A stretch of DNA of 6,485 nt from Candidatus Altimarinota bacterium (GTDB lineage Bacteria; Patescibacteriota; Gracilibacteria; UM-FILTER-43-11). The DNA lies in the NCBI GenBank assembly GCA_029934675.1, contig JAOZLT010000079.1, positions 1 through 6,485 of the forward strand. The letters are read 5' to 3'. The notes below the pieces were generated by a model. The model made no database searches. It was not told the origin of the DNA and was given only the letters and a program-made list of their open reading frames with translations. The position numbers and the translations under genes were made by a program. Below are positions 1-6,485 of this stretch, one piece after another (within the stretch, counting starts at the first letter, position 1; the number at the start of each line of letters is the position of its first letter).

Positions 1-8
1 ATATTATA
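1..8 (-). promoter_or_regulatory. TATAATAT box downstream of the capsid gene, possible -10 element
   Basis: Within the 41 bases after the capsid stop codon the minus strand reads GTG-TATAATAT. It is the same octamer as before the capsid gene, and I found no third copy on this strand. The region 17 bases upstream has no -35-like hexamer. The rest of the 41 bases shows no hairpin followed by a T-run and no start codon with an SD. The next gene, if any, lies outside the window. Confidence 0.2.
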
Positions 9-41
9 CACAAAGGAACTGTTTATTGGCTTATGTTTACT

Positions 42-1100
42 TTAGAATGCTGCTTTGGCTGTAATTTTACCAAGACGCTCTGGAAACAGAGTCTTAGCCC
101 CCAACCACGTTTTCCAACCCAACGTACCCTTGCGTTTCAATGGATCAGCAATACCACCAGAACCTAATGCCTGGAAGATTACTTCAGTTCTGTTCTTACC
201 TCTTAAGGCAACTTGTGAACTATGATCAGCTCCCATACAGAAGATCTCTCCAGTATACTCACCACCACCAATATCAGTTAATTCAGCAGCTGCATTCTGG
301 ATAACTCTAAATTGACCGATCTTACCGATCTCACCATCAATCTTAGTTACACCAGCAGCATACTCTTCAATAGGTACGAATGATGCATTTCTTTCTCTCA
401 TCTCATTACCAAGTACTGGATGAAGAACCATGATATACATAGTATCTACTGGTACAGTACCATAGTCACCATGTGAACTTAGAATTGAGCTTACTGGTTC
501 AGCACCAGACAACATCAATTTCATATACATACTGTTAAGTGAAGCAGTGAATGCTGCATCAGATACAAGTACTGTTGGTGTAGAAACTACATGTCCAGCT
601 CCATAAGAGAGTTGATCTCTATAGAATGCATCAATGATAGTTCCACCAAGTGAACCCATCTGTCTTACAGCTTCAGTAGTTGTATACACAGGATGAAGTA
701 GATTAATCTCTTCAGTCTCTGGCATCCAGTCACCAATAGGGAATACTGTAGCTGAAACCTCTACATACTGCATTGACTGCTTAGAGTCACCAGAACTACC
801 TTCTGGAAGGATAAAGCTCTTATATGCATCAGCAGGAGCTGTAACAAGAGTTCTTTCACCAGCAGCAGTATCATTACCAGTAATAGCAACGTTTGTATTC
901 AATGCACCAAAATATAATTCTGATGGATCAATATACTTTCTGAAGATAATCTCTTCAGTTGATTTCTGTGGTAGAGTCTTTGTGTTTGTAAAGAATCTAT
1001 CATACATAGCTTTCTGAGCAGACTGTACTAAAAAAGTCTTCTCATAGAAAGCACATAGTTCAGGTCCTAGTTGATTGTTAATACGATCACCATATTCCAT
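42..1100 (-). CDS. Major capsid protein, N4-gp56 family
   Basis: This 352-residue protein should form the icosahedral shell. It matches what I know of the N4-gp56 major capsid family (HK97 fold). The N-terminal helix region has YEKTFLVQSAQKAMYDRFF (19-37). Residues 113-127 (VEVSATVFPIGDWMP) fit the strand leading out of the extended loop. Residues 220-236 (TMYIMVLHPVLGNEMRE) are followed by FVPIEEYAAG at 241-250 and GEIGKIGQFRVIQN at 256-269. The C-terminal signature is DPLKRKGTLGWKTWLGAK at 319-336. The ATG start has AAGGA at 1111-1107 with a 6-base spacer, and the stop is TAA. The scaffold gene ends 17 bases upstream. Codon choice is odd at the 3' end: the first eleven Arg codons are one CGT and ten AGA, while the last two are CGC and CGT, and TTG, ACG and GGG also cluster there. 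Confidence 0.9.
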   Translation of the reverse strand: MEYGDRINNQLGPELCAFYEKTFLVQSAQKAMYDRFFTNTKTLPQKSTEEIIFRKYIDPSELYFGALNTNVAITGNDTAAGERTLVTAPADAYKSFILPEGSSGDSKQSMQYVEVSATVFPIGDWMPETEEINLLHPVYTTTEAVRQMGSLGGTIIDAFYRDQLSYGAGHVVSTPTVLVSDAAFTASLNSMYMKLMLSGAEPVSSILSSHGDYGTVPVDTMYIMVLHPVLGNEMRERNASFVPIEEYAAGVTKIDGEIGKIGQFRVIQNAAAELTDIGGGEYTGEIFCMGADHSSQVALRGKNRTEVIFQALGSGGIADPLKRKGTLGWKTWLGAKTLFPERLGKITAKAAF

Positions 1101-1114
1101 ATCTTATCCTTCTT

Positions 1115-1122
1115 ATATTATA
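1115..1122 (-). promoter_or_regulatory. TATAATAT box before the capsid gene, possible -10 element
   Basis: The minus strand reads CTC-TATAATAT-AAG across the scaffold stop codon, just upstream of the capsid ribosome binding site. TATAAT matches the -10 consensus exactly, but no good -35 hexamer lies 16-18 bases upstream (the nearest TTGAAG is 21 bases away) and there is no TGn extension. If used, the transcript would begin about 10 bases from the capsid start codon, leaving almost no leader. It may be chance in AT-rich DNA or a phage-specific late signal. Confidence 0.2.
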
Positions 1123-2101
1123 GAGACAACTTTTTAGTCATCTCTTCAAAGACACCTGGATTATTCCAAATGTCATCTGCTTTAGTCTGAGCACTTCTAG
1201 GAGGGTTACCTCCATCAGTAGGTGCTCTAACATCATCTGTTGGAACAGAAACCTGTCTTCTGTCCGTATATCGTTGATTAGCATAACCATAAGCTTTAAG
1301 CCAAGGTAGCTCTGGATGAAGTGCTTTAATCTTCTCCGTCTCAACTCTCAGAGTATCAAACATACCATTCTCTACATCTTTAATGAATAGAGGCATCACA
1401 GAGGTACTGTAGACCTCTTGTTTGAACTCTTCGTTAATACTATCGAATGTTGAAGAAACCTTCTCAGATCCTTCAGGATTTAACTTTTGATAATCAGACC
1501 AGATGTCTTGAACTTCATCTACTTTAGCGTTACTCACATCAGGAGCATACTCAGTCTCAGAAGTATCTACATCATACACATCCACATCATATTTACTGAT
1601 TAGATGTTTCAGTGCGTCTTTATTACCACCAGCTAAGTCGACTAATGACTTCAAGTCTTCCACTGCAATATCAGGTCTCTCTTTAAGAATATTGAGATGT
1701 TCTTTAAAAGGTTTGACTTCAGCATTCTTCTGTTCGTAATTTAATCCCTTCATTCCAAACTGGAACAACTCATCAGGAGTAACACGAATTTCTTTGCCTC
1801 TATCAACAAGTGGTGTAACTAGGTATCCATCATCATCAAGTGCAAATTGATTCACACCTTCTTCAACTACTTCATTAGTACTCTCATCTTCAACTACAGG
1901 TTTCTCAGGTTCTTCCACAACATTGGTCTCTTCAGTAAAAAGTGACATATCAGGATTATCCAAGTCTATAGAATCAAACGCTTTATCATATGCATCTTCA
2001 TATGAATTATCTTCAGGAGTTACTGATTCAACAGCATTGCTCGATTCCTCATTTACAGTTTCAACTTGCTCACCAGGAGTATTGGTTTCTACATTTTCCA
2101 T
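1118..2101 (-). CDS. Scaffolding-type head assembly protein
   Basis: This 327-residue, strongly acidic protein lies between portal and major capsid genes, where short-tailed phages keep the scaffold. Scaffolds fill the procapsid, steer capsid-protein polymerisation and then leave. Residues 1-80 are low-complexity and probably disordered, with 26 Asp/Glu against 2 Lys and no Arg. Residues 83-120 form a small ordered patch (NQFALDDDGYLVTPL, then KEIRVTPDELFQFGMKG). Residues 120-170 and 195-285 are charged helices (for example WSDYQKLNPEG at 201-211 and LHPELPWLKAYGYANQRY at 261-278). After a Pro/Gly/Asp-rich linker at about 286-300, the tail DDIWNNPGVFEEMTKKL (309-325) is a compact amphipathic end, a plausible capsid-binding element. 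The ATG follows GAGGA at 2116-2112 with a long 10-base spacer that contains the upstream TAG. Sequence similarity alone would not identify it; composition and position do. Confidence 0.75.
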   Translation of the reverse strand: MENVETNTPGEQVETVNEESSNAVESVTPEDNSYEDAYDKAFDSIDLDNPDMSLFTEETNVVEEPEKPVVEDESTNEVVEEGVNQFALDDDGYLVTPLVDRGKEIRVTPDELFQFGMKGLNYEQKNAEVKPFKEHLNILKERPDIAVEDLKSLVDLAGGNKDALKHLISKYDVDVYDVDTSETEYAPDVSNAKVDEVQDIWSDYQKLNPEGSEKVSSTFDSINEEFKQEVYSTSVMPLFIKDVENGMFDTLRVETEKIKALHPELPWLKAYGYANQRYTDRRQVSVPTDDVRAPTDGGNPPRSAQTKADDIWNNPGVFEEMTKKLSL

Positions 2102-2104
2102 TTT

Positions 2105-2341
2105 CTATTTTTCCTCTGCTATCTTTCCGTCCTCTATGACACCGTAGATAAAATCATTGAGATCTTTTCTAGAGTCAATACCTCTAAGAGTTCCTTTACT
2201 GGAACCCTCCCTATACATAAGGTCATGAATAGTATCTCTCATGTACCTTTCGAGAATTATATCAACAAAATCTTTATTTTGCAAAAGTCTCTCAACTTTA
2301 GACTTATCATCTATAGCTAAGTTATCCTCACTACTTCTCAC
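2105..2341 (-). CDS. Small conserved-type phage protein of unknown role between portal and scaffold (GTG start)
   Basis: This is a 78-residue acidic helical protein. I chose the GTG at 2341-2339 because it follows an excellent Shine-Dalgarno, AAGGAGGT at 2353-2346. A longer version starting with TTG at 2377 has no comparable site and would overlap the portal gene by 47 bases instead of 11. After a polar leader, the core reads VERLLQNKDFVDIILERYMR (residues 16-35), then DTIHDLMYREG, then SRKDLNDFIYGVIEDG. The pattern of a short helix, Asp-Phe, an Ile/Leu helix with E-x-Y, and a closing helix recalls small helical proteins often found beside portal genes in podoviruses, but I cannot name one. 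Its TAG stop lies 3 bases before the scaffold start, so its translation is probably coupled to both neighbours. A role as head-assembly chaperone or minor head protein is only a guess from context. Confidence 0.7.
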   Translation of the reverse strand: MRSSEDNLAIDDKSKVERLLQNKDFVDIILERYMRDTIHDLMYREGSSKGTLRGIDSRKDLNDFIYGVIEDGKIAEEK

Positions 2342-4421
2342 CTTTACCTCCTTGAGCTGCTTTAACTCCAGTCTCAAATGCTGACCTATCAGACTCTCTC
2401 TCTTGAGTATCTATGTCGCTATAGGTCTTAGCTACTTGACTGTATTTACCAGCCAAATCAGCATCTATACCAGCTTCCTTAAGAGCAGTGGTACTTCTAA
2501 CCTGTTCTGCTCTAGCAGTAGCATTATCAGCTAATGCAGCATCTTTCTGAGCTTCAGCACCTAACTTAGCTAACTCTAACTGTTGAGCTTGTTGTGCAGC
2601 TGGATCTGGTTGTGGAGTGAACTCTCTAATCTTCTCAGCAGTAACAGGGAAGTCCATAAGTTCAGCATACTCAGCAAGTAGATCCTTAAGTATCATAGGG
2701 TCAACCATATTACTCAATGCACCCATCTGTTGCATCAACATATTCAACTGATTAATCCTAACTTCTTTAACACCATCAGTACCTACTTTGATCCTGATAT
2801 CATAATTAAGATCTTCCTTGGTGAACATATCATTCACTTCTTCCATAATAATCATCTGTGCTTTCTGAGCTACTTCAGGAGGTAATTGATCTATCTGATA
2901 CTGTTGCATCAACAACTGAGTCTCTTTAATCTTAACCTGCTCTATATCAATACCAGTGATAGTTTTAATCTCATCTTCACTCAAATAATCAAGAGACATA
3001 GACATCCACATCTCCAACACTTCTTTCATCCCATAATTAATATTCTGTGTAATATCTAACAGTCTAACTTGAGACATACTAAGTGTAGCTGTAAAGTTAG
3101 TAGCAGAAGCATTCATATGTGCTCCAGTAACTCCCTGCATAATCTTACTGATACCAGTCATTCCCTCAGCTTCTTGATCAAGCATAGCAAACAAGTTAAA
3201 GATGCTAGAAGGTATCTGATTGTATCCACCATCCATTACAGCAGTATTAATATTCTCAGTTGTATTAACCTCAACAAGAGGTTCTTTGCTCATAAGTCTC
3301 TGATGATTAGTAGCATCTAAAGCACCCTTCTTCACAAACTTAACTGCATTATTACTATTAGCCGTATTGTCAATAACACCTCTCATTAACATAGTATAGA
3401 TATATTGTATATCCTCAATAAGTGGAGCTATTGATTTACCCCATACACTGTACAAACTTGGTATAAGTGGAATACCTACAAATGGTATCTTCTTGAATGA
3501 GTAAGGGTTCTTCTTCAACTTCATCAATAACTTCTCGCTACCAAGATAAGCTATAGTAGCTACACAAGGTACAGGAACATCATCATCGTCAATATCCATA
3601 TCTACCCAGTACTCATATATCTTTATCTTCTTCTTGGCTTTATCATCATAGTTATTAAAACCATTACTTGCAGACAACACACCACTCTCAACATCTTCAA
3701 AGTAGTTAGCTGTCAAGTCACCTTGATACTTCTTTATCTTAGCTACTACTTCTTCACCATAGATATGTTCTTGCTCAGATATCTCACCTATACTTGTTTC
3801 ATACTCATAAATAAGAAACCTCATATCCTTAGACTTGTTAGCCAATGGATCAGTATAGACTCTACCATTCTTCAACACATCAGCAGTAGGTACATTAACT
3901 ACAATGTTATCCTTCTCTATATACATCTCTCCATTCTTCTCAACAACTTCAAAACCTTGTTGTTGTATCTGAATAGCTTGCTCAGGAGTGATTTGACCTA
4001 TCTTGATACTTTTCCTCTTATTAACTCTTTTCCACCCTACACGAATCCACCCAGTGCCTTCTTTGGTCATTACTCTAGCTAAGTCTTTATAGAACCTATT
4101 CTTATCAAGAGTCTTATCATGATAGTGATTAAGAATACCCTGGTCAATCTTAGCTTTATAAACATCCTTATCAGTAACAGGAGTTATCATAATATTCTGG
4201 TCTCCAGATATAAAAGGTTTAGCTAAATTAGATACAAGAGTTTCACCTTGTTTCTGAACTATCTTCCAAACAAACTTACTATGATTAGTTGTCTCATTTC
4301 CATATGGATCACCATCATATATCTGAGTCCACTTATCTATATCATTATCAACTTGAGACTTCTGCTCTTTAGATATCTTGTAGTCATTATCAAACGCTTC
4401 TATAACCTGCTTATCTGTCAT
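2331..4421 (-). CDS. Portal protein, P22/N4-type
   Basis: This 696-residue protein fits a large podovirus portal, the dodecameric ring at one capsid vertex that serves as assembly nucleus, terminase docking site and DNA channel. The N-terminal 130 residues are charged and helical (WTQIYDGDPYGN near 31-42, EGTGWIRVGWKR at 121-132). Residues 185-205 carry NGRVYTDP and MRFLIYEYE, and 268-276 carry YEYWVDMDI. Residues 311-375 are the clearest portal block, with KIPFVGIPLIPSLYSVWGKS followed by the long helix IAPLIEDIQYIYTMLMRGVI. Residues 416-432 hold QEAEGMTGISKIMQGVT, a motif region typical of P22-like portals. The C-terminal 95 residues are Ala/Gln/Lys-rich and helical, as expected of an extended barrel or crown. 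The start has AAGGA at 4432-4428 with a 6-base spacer; that SD sits directly after the upstream TAA. The gene ends in TAG, and its last 11 bases overlap the next gene. The family call rests on motifs, length and neighbours, not on a search. Confidence 0.85.
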   Translation of the reverse strand: MTDKQVIEAFDNDYKISKEQKSQVDNDIDKWTQIYDGDPYGNETTNHSKFVWKIVQKQGETLVSNLAKPFISGDQNIMITPVTDKDVYKAKIDQGILNHYHDKTLDKNRFYKDLARVMTKEGTGWIRVGWKRVNKRKSIKIGQITPEQAIQIQQQGFEVVEKNGEMYIEKDNIVVNVPTADVLKNGRVYTDPLANKSKDMRFLIYEYETSIGEISEQEHIYGEEVVAKIKKYQGDLTANYFEDVESGVLSASNGFNNYDDKAKKKIKIYEYWVDMDIDDDDVPVPCVATIAYLGSEKLLMKLKKNPYSFKKIPFVGIPLIPSLYSVWGKSIAPLIEDIQYIYTMLMRGVIDNTANSNNAVKFVKKGALDATNHQRLMSKEPLVEVNTTENINTAVMDGGYNQIPSSIFNLFAMLDQEAEGMTGISKIMQGVTGAHMNASATNFTATLSMSQVRLLDITQNINYGMKEVLEMWMSMSLDYLSEDEIKTITGIDIEQVKIKETQLLMQQYQIDQLPPEVAQKAQMIIMEEVNDMFTKEDLNYDIRIKVGTDGVKEVRINQLNMLMQQMGALSNMVDPMILKDLLAEYAELMDFPVTAEKIREFTPQPDPAAQQAQQLELAKLGAEAQKDAALADNATARAEQVRSTTALKEAGIDADLAGKYSQVAKTYSDIDTQERESDRSAFETGVKAAQGGKGEK
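2346..2353 (-). promoter_or_regulatory. Strong Shine-Dalgarno inside the portal 3' end
   Basis: The minus strand reads AAGGAGGT followed by AAAG and then GTG. It is the longest anti-SD match found at any gene start in this window. It lies inside the last codons of the portal gene and decides the start of the 78-residue protein in favour of GTG at 2341 over TTG at 2377. Confidence 0.75.
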
Positions 4422-4433
4422 ACATAATCCTTT

Positions 4434-6101
4434 TTACCATATTGTATCTAATGTAGATGGTTTGTACTCGTAGTTAGTTAATACATTAACCTCTACTTGT
4501 GCATCATAATTGTATATCTCATCGTATGCTTTATCTACCATATTGTATATGCTATCATACACATCATCTATAGCATCCATAGGAGCATATATAGTCTGTC
4601 TAGCCATCTCAGCAATAGCATCAGCAACTTCTTTAGTCTCTGAACCTATCTCTTTTATTTCATCTGTGATACCAGCTATCTGAGTCCTAAAATAAAGACT
4701 AAGCAACTTAGAGGCTATATCAGCAACAAAACTGATTGTAGTAAGTGTAGAGGATAATACTTGATTCCAATTCTGTGTAAGTAAACCAATCACTATACCA
4801 AGAGCTTGTTTTATCTCAGCACTAAAAGGAAGTCTCTTCATAACTTCTCCAGCTAACATACCCACTAACAAACCATAGCTACCATGTGCTGCCATAACAA
4901 CAGCTATTACCCACATAAGAGCTTGAAATAACCAAGTCTGATACCACTTCACTTTAACCTTCTTAACTGCATAAGCAAAGAAAGTTAACAGAACTTTAAG
5001 ATCATTATACTGCTCCCTCATCGTTCTATCCCACAACATATTAAGAGGTATCATATATTGATTACGTTGAAAGTCTTCATCACCTATTGTACCGTTGATA
5101 AGTCTCTCATCATTGATATACATTCTATATCCAGTTCCTGAACTAGTTTCAACTTCTTCATACCTAACACTCTGAGCAAATCCTTCAACATCCCAGTTAA
5201 CTTCATATCCTACACTTGCACTGGCATCATACCCCATCAGCTTACGAATCATCTCATCATACTCTGATTGCCAATCAGTCTTATCACTTGTCCATTCGGC
5301 AGCATAAGTTAAGAAGAAATCTTTTATATCATCATCATTAAGTGAACCTTCAAGAGTACCATCACTAAGTCCAAAGATACCATCAACAACTTTCCTGTAC
5401 TTATTATCAGTCTCTTCCCCGTCAATCTTATAGTTCATTGTCAAATAATCATAACTAGTAGGAACAGTAATAATAGTATCATTTTCCCATATATATAGAT
5501 CTTTAGTTTCAGCACCTACTGTGTATATAACATATAGAGGAGCACTCTCATTAAGTGGAAATGAAACAGTCTCAATATATTCTTTCTCCCAATTAGGATC
5601 TACAAATACACACCTACTCATATCTGCTTGATACTCATAAGGTATCTCTAGAAAATTTAAGACTTCTTGTTCATTACTGACAGAAACCATCTCTGTACCA
5701 TTGTTCCACTGGTCTACTCTACAATCATCACTATAAATTGGTAACCCATAATACTCAAACATATATGTCTTGACCATATAATAAGCACTCTGTGATCTTC
5801 TTACAGTATCTACAATAGTCTCAGCTAATGGATCAATAGCTTGAGTAGCTGCTAATATTAGATCTTCATCTACCTTCGTCTCAGAGCCTTTAGCTAAATT
5901 AGATGCATAAAACTTAGCTAATAGTTTAGGATTAAAGTTCTTCTTGATATCCAATAGTCTAGGTAATAATACAGCAGGATCAATAGTCTTATAGAATGCA
6001 ACCTGTTGAATAACATTACCCATAAACAAGTCAATCTTAACATCCTTAGGGAACATCTTCATAACACCTACACCAGGTACATTCTTCGACTTACCTCCCA
6101 T
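4434..6101 (-). CDS. Unrecognised 555-residue phage protein with hydrophobic C-terminal third, candidate virion or ejection protein
   Basis: I do not recognise this family. The ATG start is supported by AGGAG at 6112-6108 with a 6-base spacer and overlaps the upstream gene by 11 bases. Residues 1-120 look mainly helical. Residues 120-345 are a mixed, acidic, Tyr/Trp/Asp-rich region (for example NDDDIKDFFLTYAAEWTSD near 255-273). Residues 365-385 form a Lys-rich helix. Residues about 389-418 are strongly hydrophobic and could form a membrane hairpin broken at HGSYG (406-410). Further hydrophobic helices lie at about 432-442 and 450-469. Residues 470-500 are a charged helix with coiled-coil character, and the C-terminal 50 residues are rich in Tyr and Asp. 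There is no signal peptide. Lying between a GNAT-like gene and the portal gene in a head operon, it is likely a virion component, perhaps one that contacts the host membrane during DNA ejection. That role is inference; the coding call is near certain. Confidence 0.6.
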   Translation of the reverse strand: MGGKSKNVPGVGVMKMFPKDVKIDLFMGNVIQQVAFYKTIDPAVLLPRLLDIKKNFNPKLLAKFYASNLAKGSETKVDEDLILAATQAIDPLAETIVDTVRRSQSAYYMVKTYMFEYYGLPIYSDDCRVDQWNNGTEMVSVSNEQEVLNFLEIPYEYQADMSRCVFVDPNWEKEYIETVSFPLNESAPLYVIYTVGAETKDLYIWENDTIITVPTSYDYLTMNYKIDGEETDNKYRKVVDGIFGLSDGTLEGSLNDDDIKDFFLTYAAEWTSDKTDWQSEYDEMIRKLMGYDASASVGYEVNWDVEGFAQSVRYEEVETSSGTGYRMYINDERLINGTIGDEDFQRNQYMIPLNMLWDRTMREQYNDLKVLLTFFAYAVKKVKVKWYQTWLFQALMWVIAVVMAAHGSYGLLVGMLAGEVMKRLPFSAEIKQALGIVIGLLTQNWNQVLSSTLTTISFVADIASKLLSLYFRTQIAGITDEIKEIGSETKEVADAIAEMARQTIYAPMDAIDDVYDSIYNMVDKAYDEIYNYDAQVEVNVLTNYEYKPSTLDTIW

Positions 6102-6485
6102 ACATCACTCCTGATATCCATTGTGTCTTATATCTTCTAATGTCCATTCTTCTGAACCCTATAAACTTCAACTTCTTATTTGTAGTTACATAGTCATTTA
6201 AAGCCCATACGGTTAGATAGGAGCGTTCTTTAACATAATCTGATACAAATACTCGTAAGAACCGTAAGTAGCTCTTTAAACAGCTCTTAACAGCATTTGT
6301 ATTGAAGTATACTAATTGATTATCAAACTGAAGAGCAATCATAGCAATCAACTCTCCATCATTCCTAACTACACACATCTTCAAAAAGTTACTATTCATA
6401 CGACTAAAGATAGATGGTATATTCTTACCACCTAATCTGTATGCTTCATCTACATCTGTAGGTAACCAGTCCTGAGACTTAGCTA
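6091..6485 (-). CDS. Partial GNAT-like phage protein, possibly related to T7 internal virion protein gp13
   Basis: The reading frame is open to the window edge, so the true start lies outside. 130 residues plus a TAA stop are visible. A Met at 6399 is internal: no Shine-Dalgarno precedes it and 28 more codons continue upstream in frame. The visible part begins around DWLPTDVDEAYRLGG. It then has a strand-like segment NDGELIAMIALQF, the segment LVYFNTNAV, a basic helix, the hydrophobic segment SYLTVWALND and the end-motif KLKFIGFRRMD. This alternation, with NDGELIA early and F-I-G-F-R-R late, is what a GNAT acyltransferase fold looks like. From memory, T7 gp13 shows a similar layout (WFVTSDQV, then a basic helix, then HIRFLKTIGAVF). 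No acetyl-CoA-binding Q/RxxGxG/A loop is evident, so it may be a structural rather than catalytic GNAT relative. The last 11 bases overlap the next gene. The coding frame is certain; the family call is moderate. Confidence 0.5.
   Translation of the reverse strand, partial: AKSQDWLPTDVDEAYRLGGKNIPSIFSRMNSNFLKMCVVRNDGELIAMIALQFDNQLVYFNTNAVKSCLKSYLRFLRVFVSDYVKERSYLTVWALNDYVTTNKKLKFIGFRRMDIRRYKTQWISGVMYGR

Noticed and set aside
1..41. Transcription terminator after the capsid gene
   Set aside because: No inverted repeat followed by a T-run on the minus strand is present in the 41 available bases. One could lie just outside the window.
42..145. T7 gp10B-like programmed frameshift near the end of the capsid gene
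   Set aside because: I see no slippery heptamer; the closest, CTG TTT CCA, lacks the repeat needed for slippage in both sites, and too little sequence follows the stop to show an extension.
1138..1344. Same-strand nested frame of 68 codons inside the scaffold gene
   Set aside because: It begins with TTG, has no SD, and reads as an out-of-frame shadow rich in Leu, Met and Arg. A nested gene is possible but unsupported.
1923..2320. Two overlapping plus-strand open frames opposite the scaffold and small-ORF genes
   Set aside because: Both are antisense to genes with good starts and tight spacing, overlap each other in different frames, and have no domain-like sequence.
2105..2333. Stop-codon recoding as known in some crAss-like phages
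   Set aside because: TAG ends both the portal and the small gene at positions where the next gene starts at once, so TAG works as a normal stop here.
2342..2377. Longer version of the small protein starting at TTG 2377
   Set aside because: Only a weak AGG lies upstream, and it would extend the overlap with the portal gene to 47 bases. The GTG at 2341 behind AAGGAGGT is far better.
3069..3320. Plus-strand open frame of 83 codons opposite the portal gene
   Set aside because: It is antisense to the conserved portal core, with no SD or recognisable product.
3723..4082. Open frame of 119 codons on the plus strand, opposite the portal gene
   Set aside because: It lies wholly antisense to a confident portal gene, starts with TTG without a convincing SD, and its composition (Leu, Tyr, Ser, Ile runs) is what the complement of AT-rich coding DNA gives.
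6397..6399. ATG at 6399 as the start of the GNAT-like protein
   Set aside because: The frame stays open to the window edge with sensible protein sequence (WLPTDVDEAYRLGG), and no SD precedes this ATG. It is an internal Met of a gene cut by the window.

Overview
The window is a piece of a tailed-phage (or prophage) virion-morphogenesis operon, read entirely from the minus strand. Reading 5' to 3' on that strand (high to low coordinates) it holds: the 3' part of a small protein with a GNAT-like look (6485-6091), a 555-residue protein with a hydrophobic C-terminal third (6101-4434), the portal protein (4421-2331), a 78-residue protein of unknown role (2341-2105), an acidic scaffolding-type protein (2101-1118) and the major capsid protein (1100-42). 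No tRNA, CRISPR array, integrase, insertion sequence or clear terminator is visible. No stretch over 41 bases lacks a gene.

The lineage signal is that of a short-tailed (podovirus-like) phage. The capsid protein carries the hallmarks of the N4-gp56 major capsid family, the portal resembles the large P22/N4-type portals, and the order portal, scaffold, capsid is the one seen in T7-like and related phages. The DNA is AT-rich by eye. Arginine is mostly encoded by AGA in the capsid gene, and genes start behind good Shine-Dalgarno sequences, usually with a 6-7 base spacer. This argues for a host that uses SD-led initiation (so probably not Bacteroidota), but the host cannot be named from this window. 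TAG ends two genes and TAA four, so there is no sign of amber recoding.

The genes work together as a head-building set. The portal dodecamer would nucleate the procapsid, the scaffold would direct capsid-protein assembly around it, and the capsid protein would form the shell. The two genes upstream of the portal are the least understood. The partial GNAT-like protein recalls T7 internal virion protein gp13, and the next gene encodes a protein with strongly hydrophobic helices. The pair may be ejection or internal-core proteins placed ahead of the portal instead of after the tail genes as in T7. That is inference.

Genes are packed with overlaps of 11 bases (twice) or gaps of 3, 12 and 17 bases, so one polycistronic late transcript is likely. 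The only promoter-like signals are two copies of TATAATAT, one on each side of the capsid gene, neither with a good -35 box.
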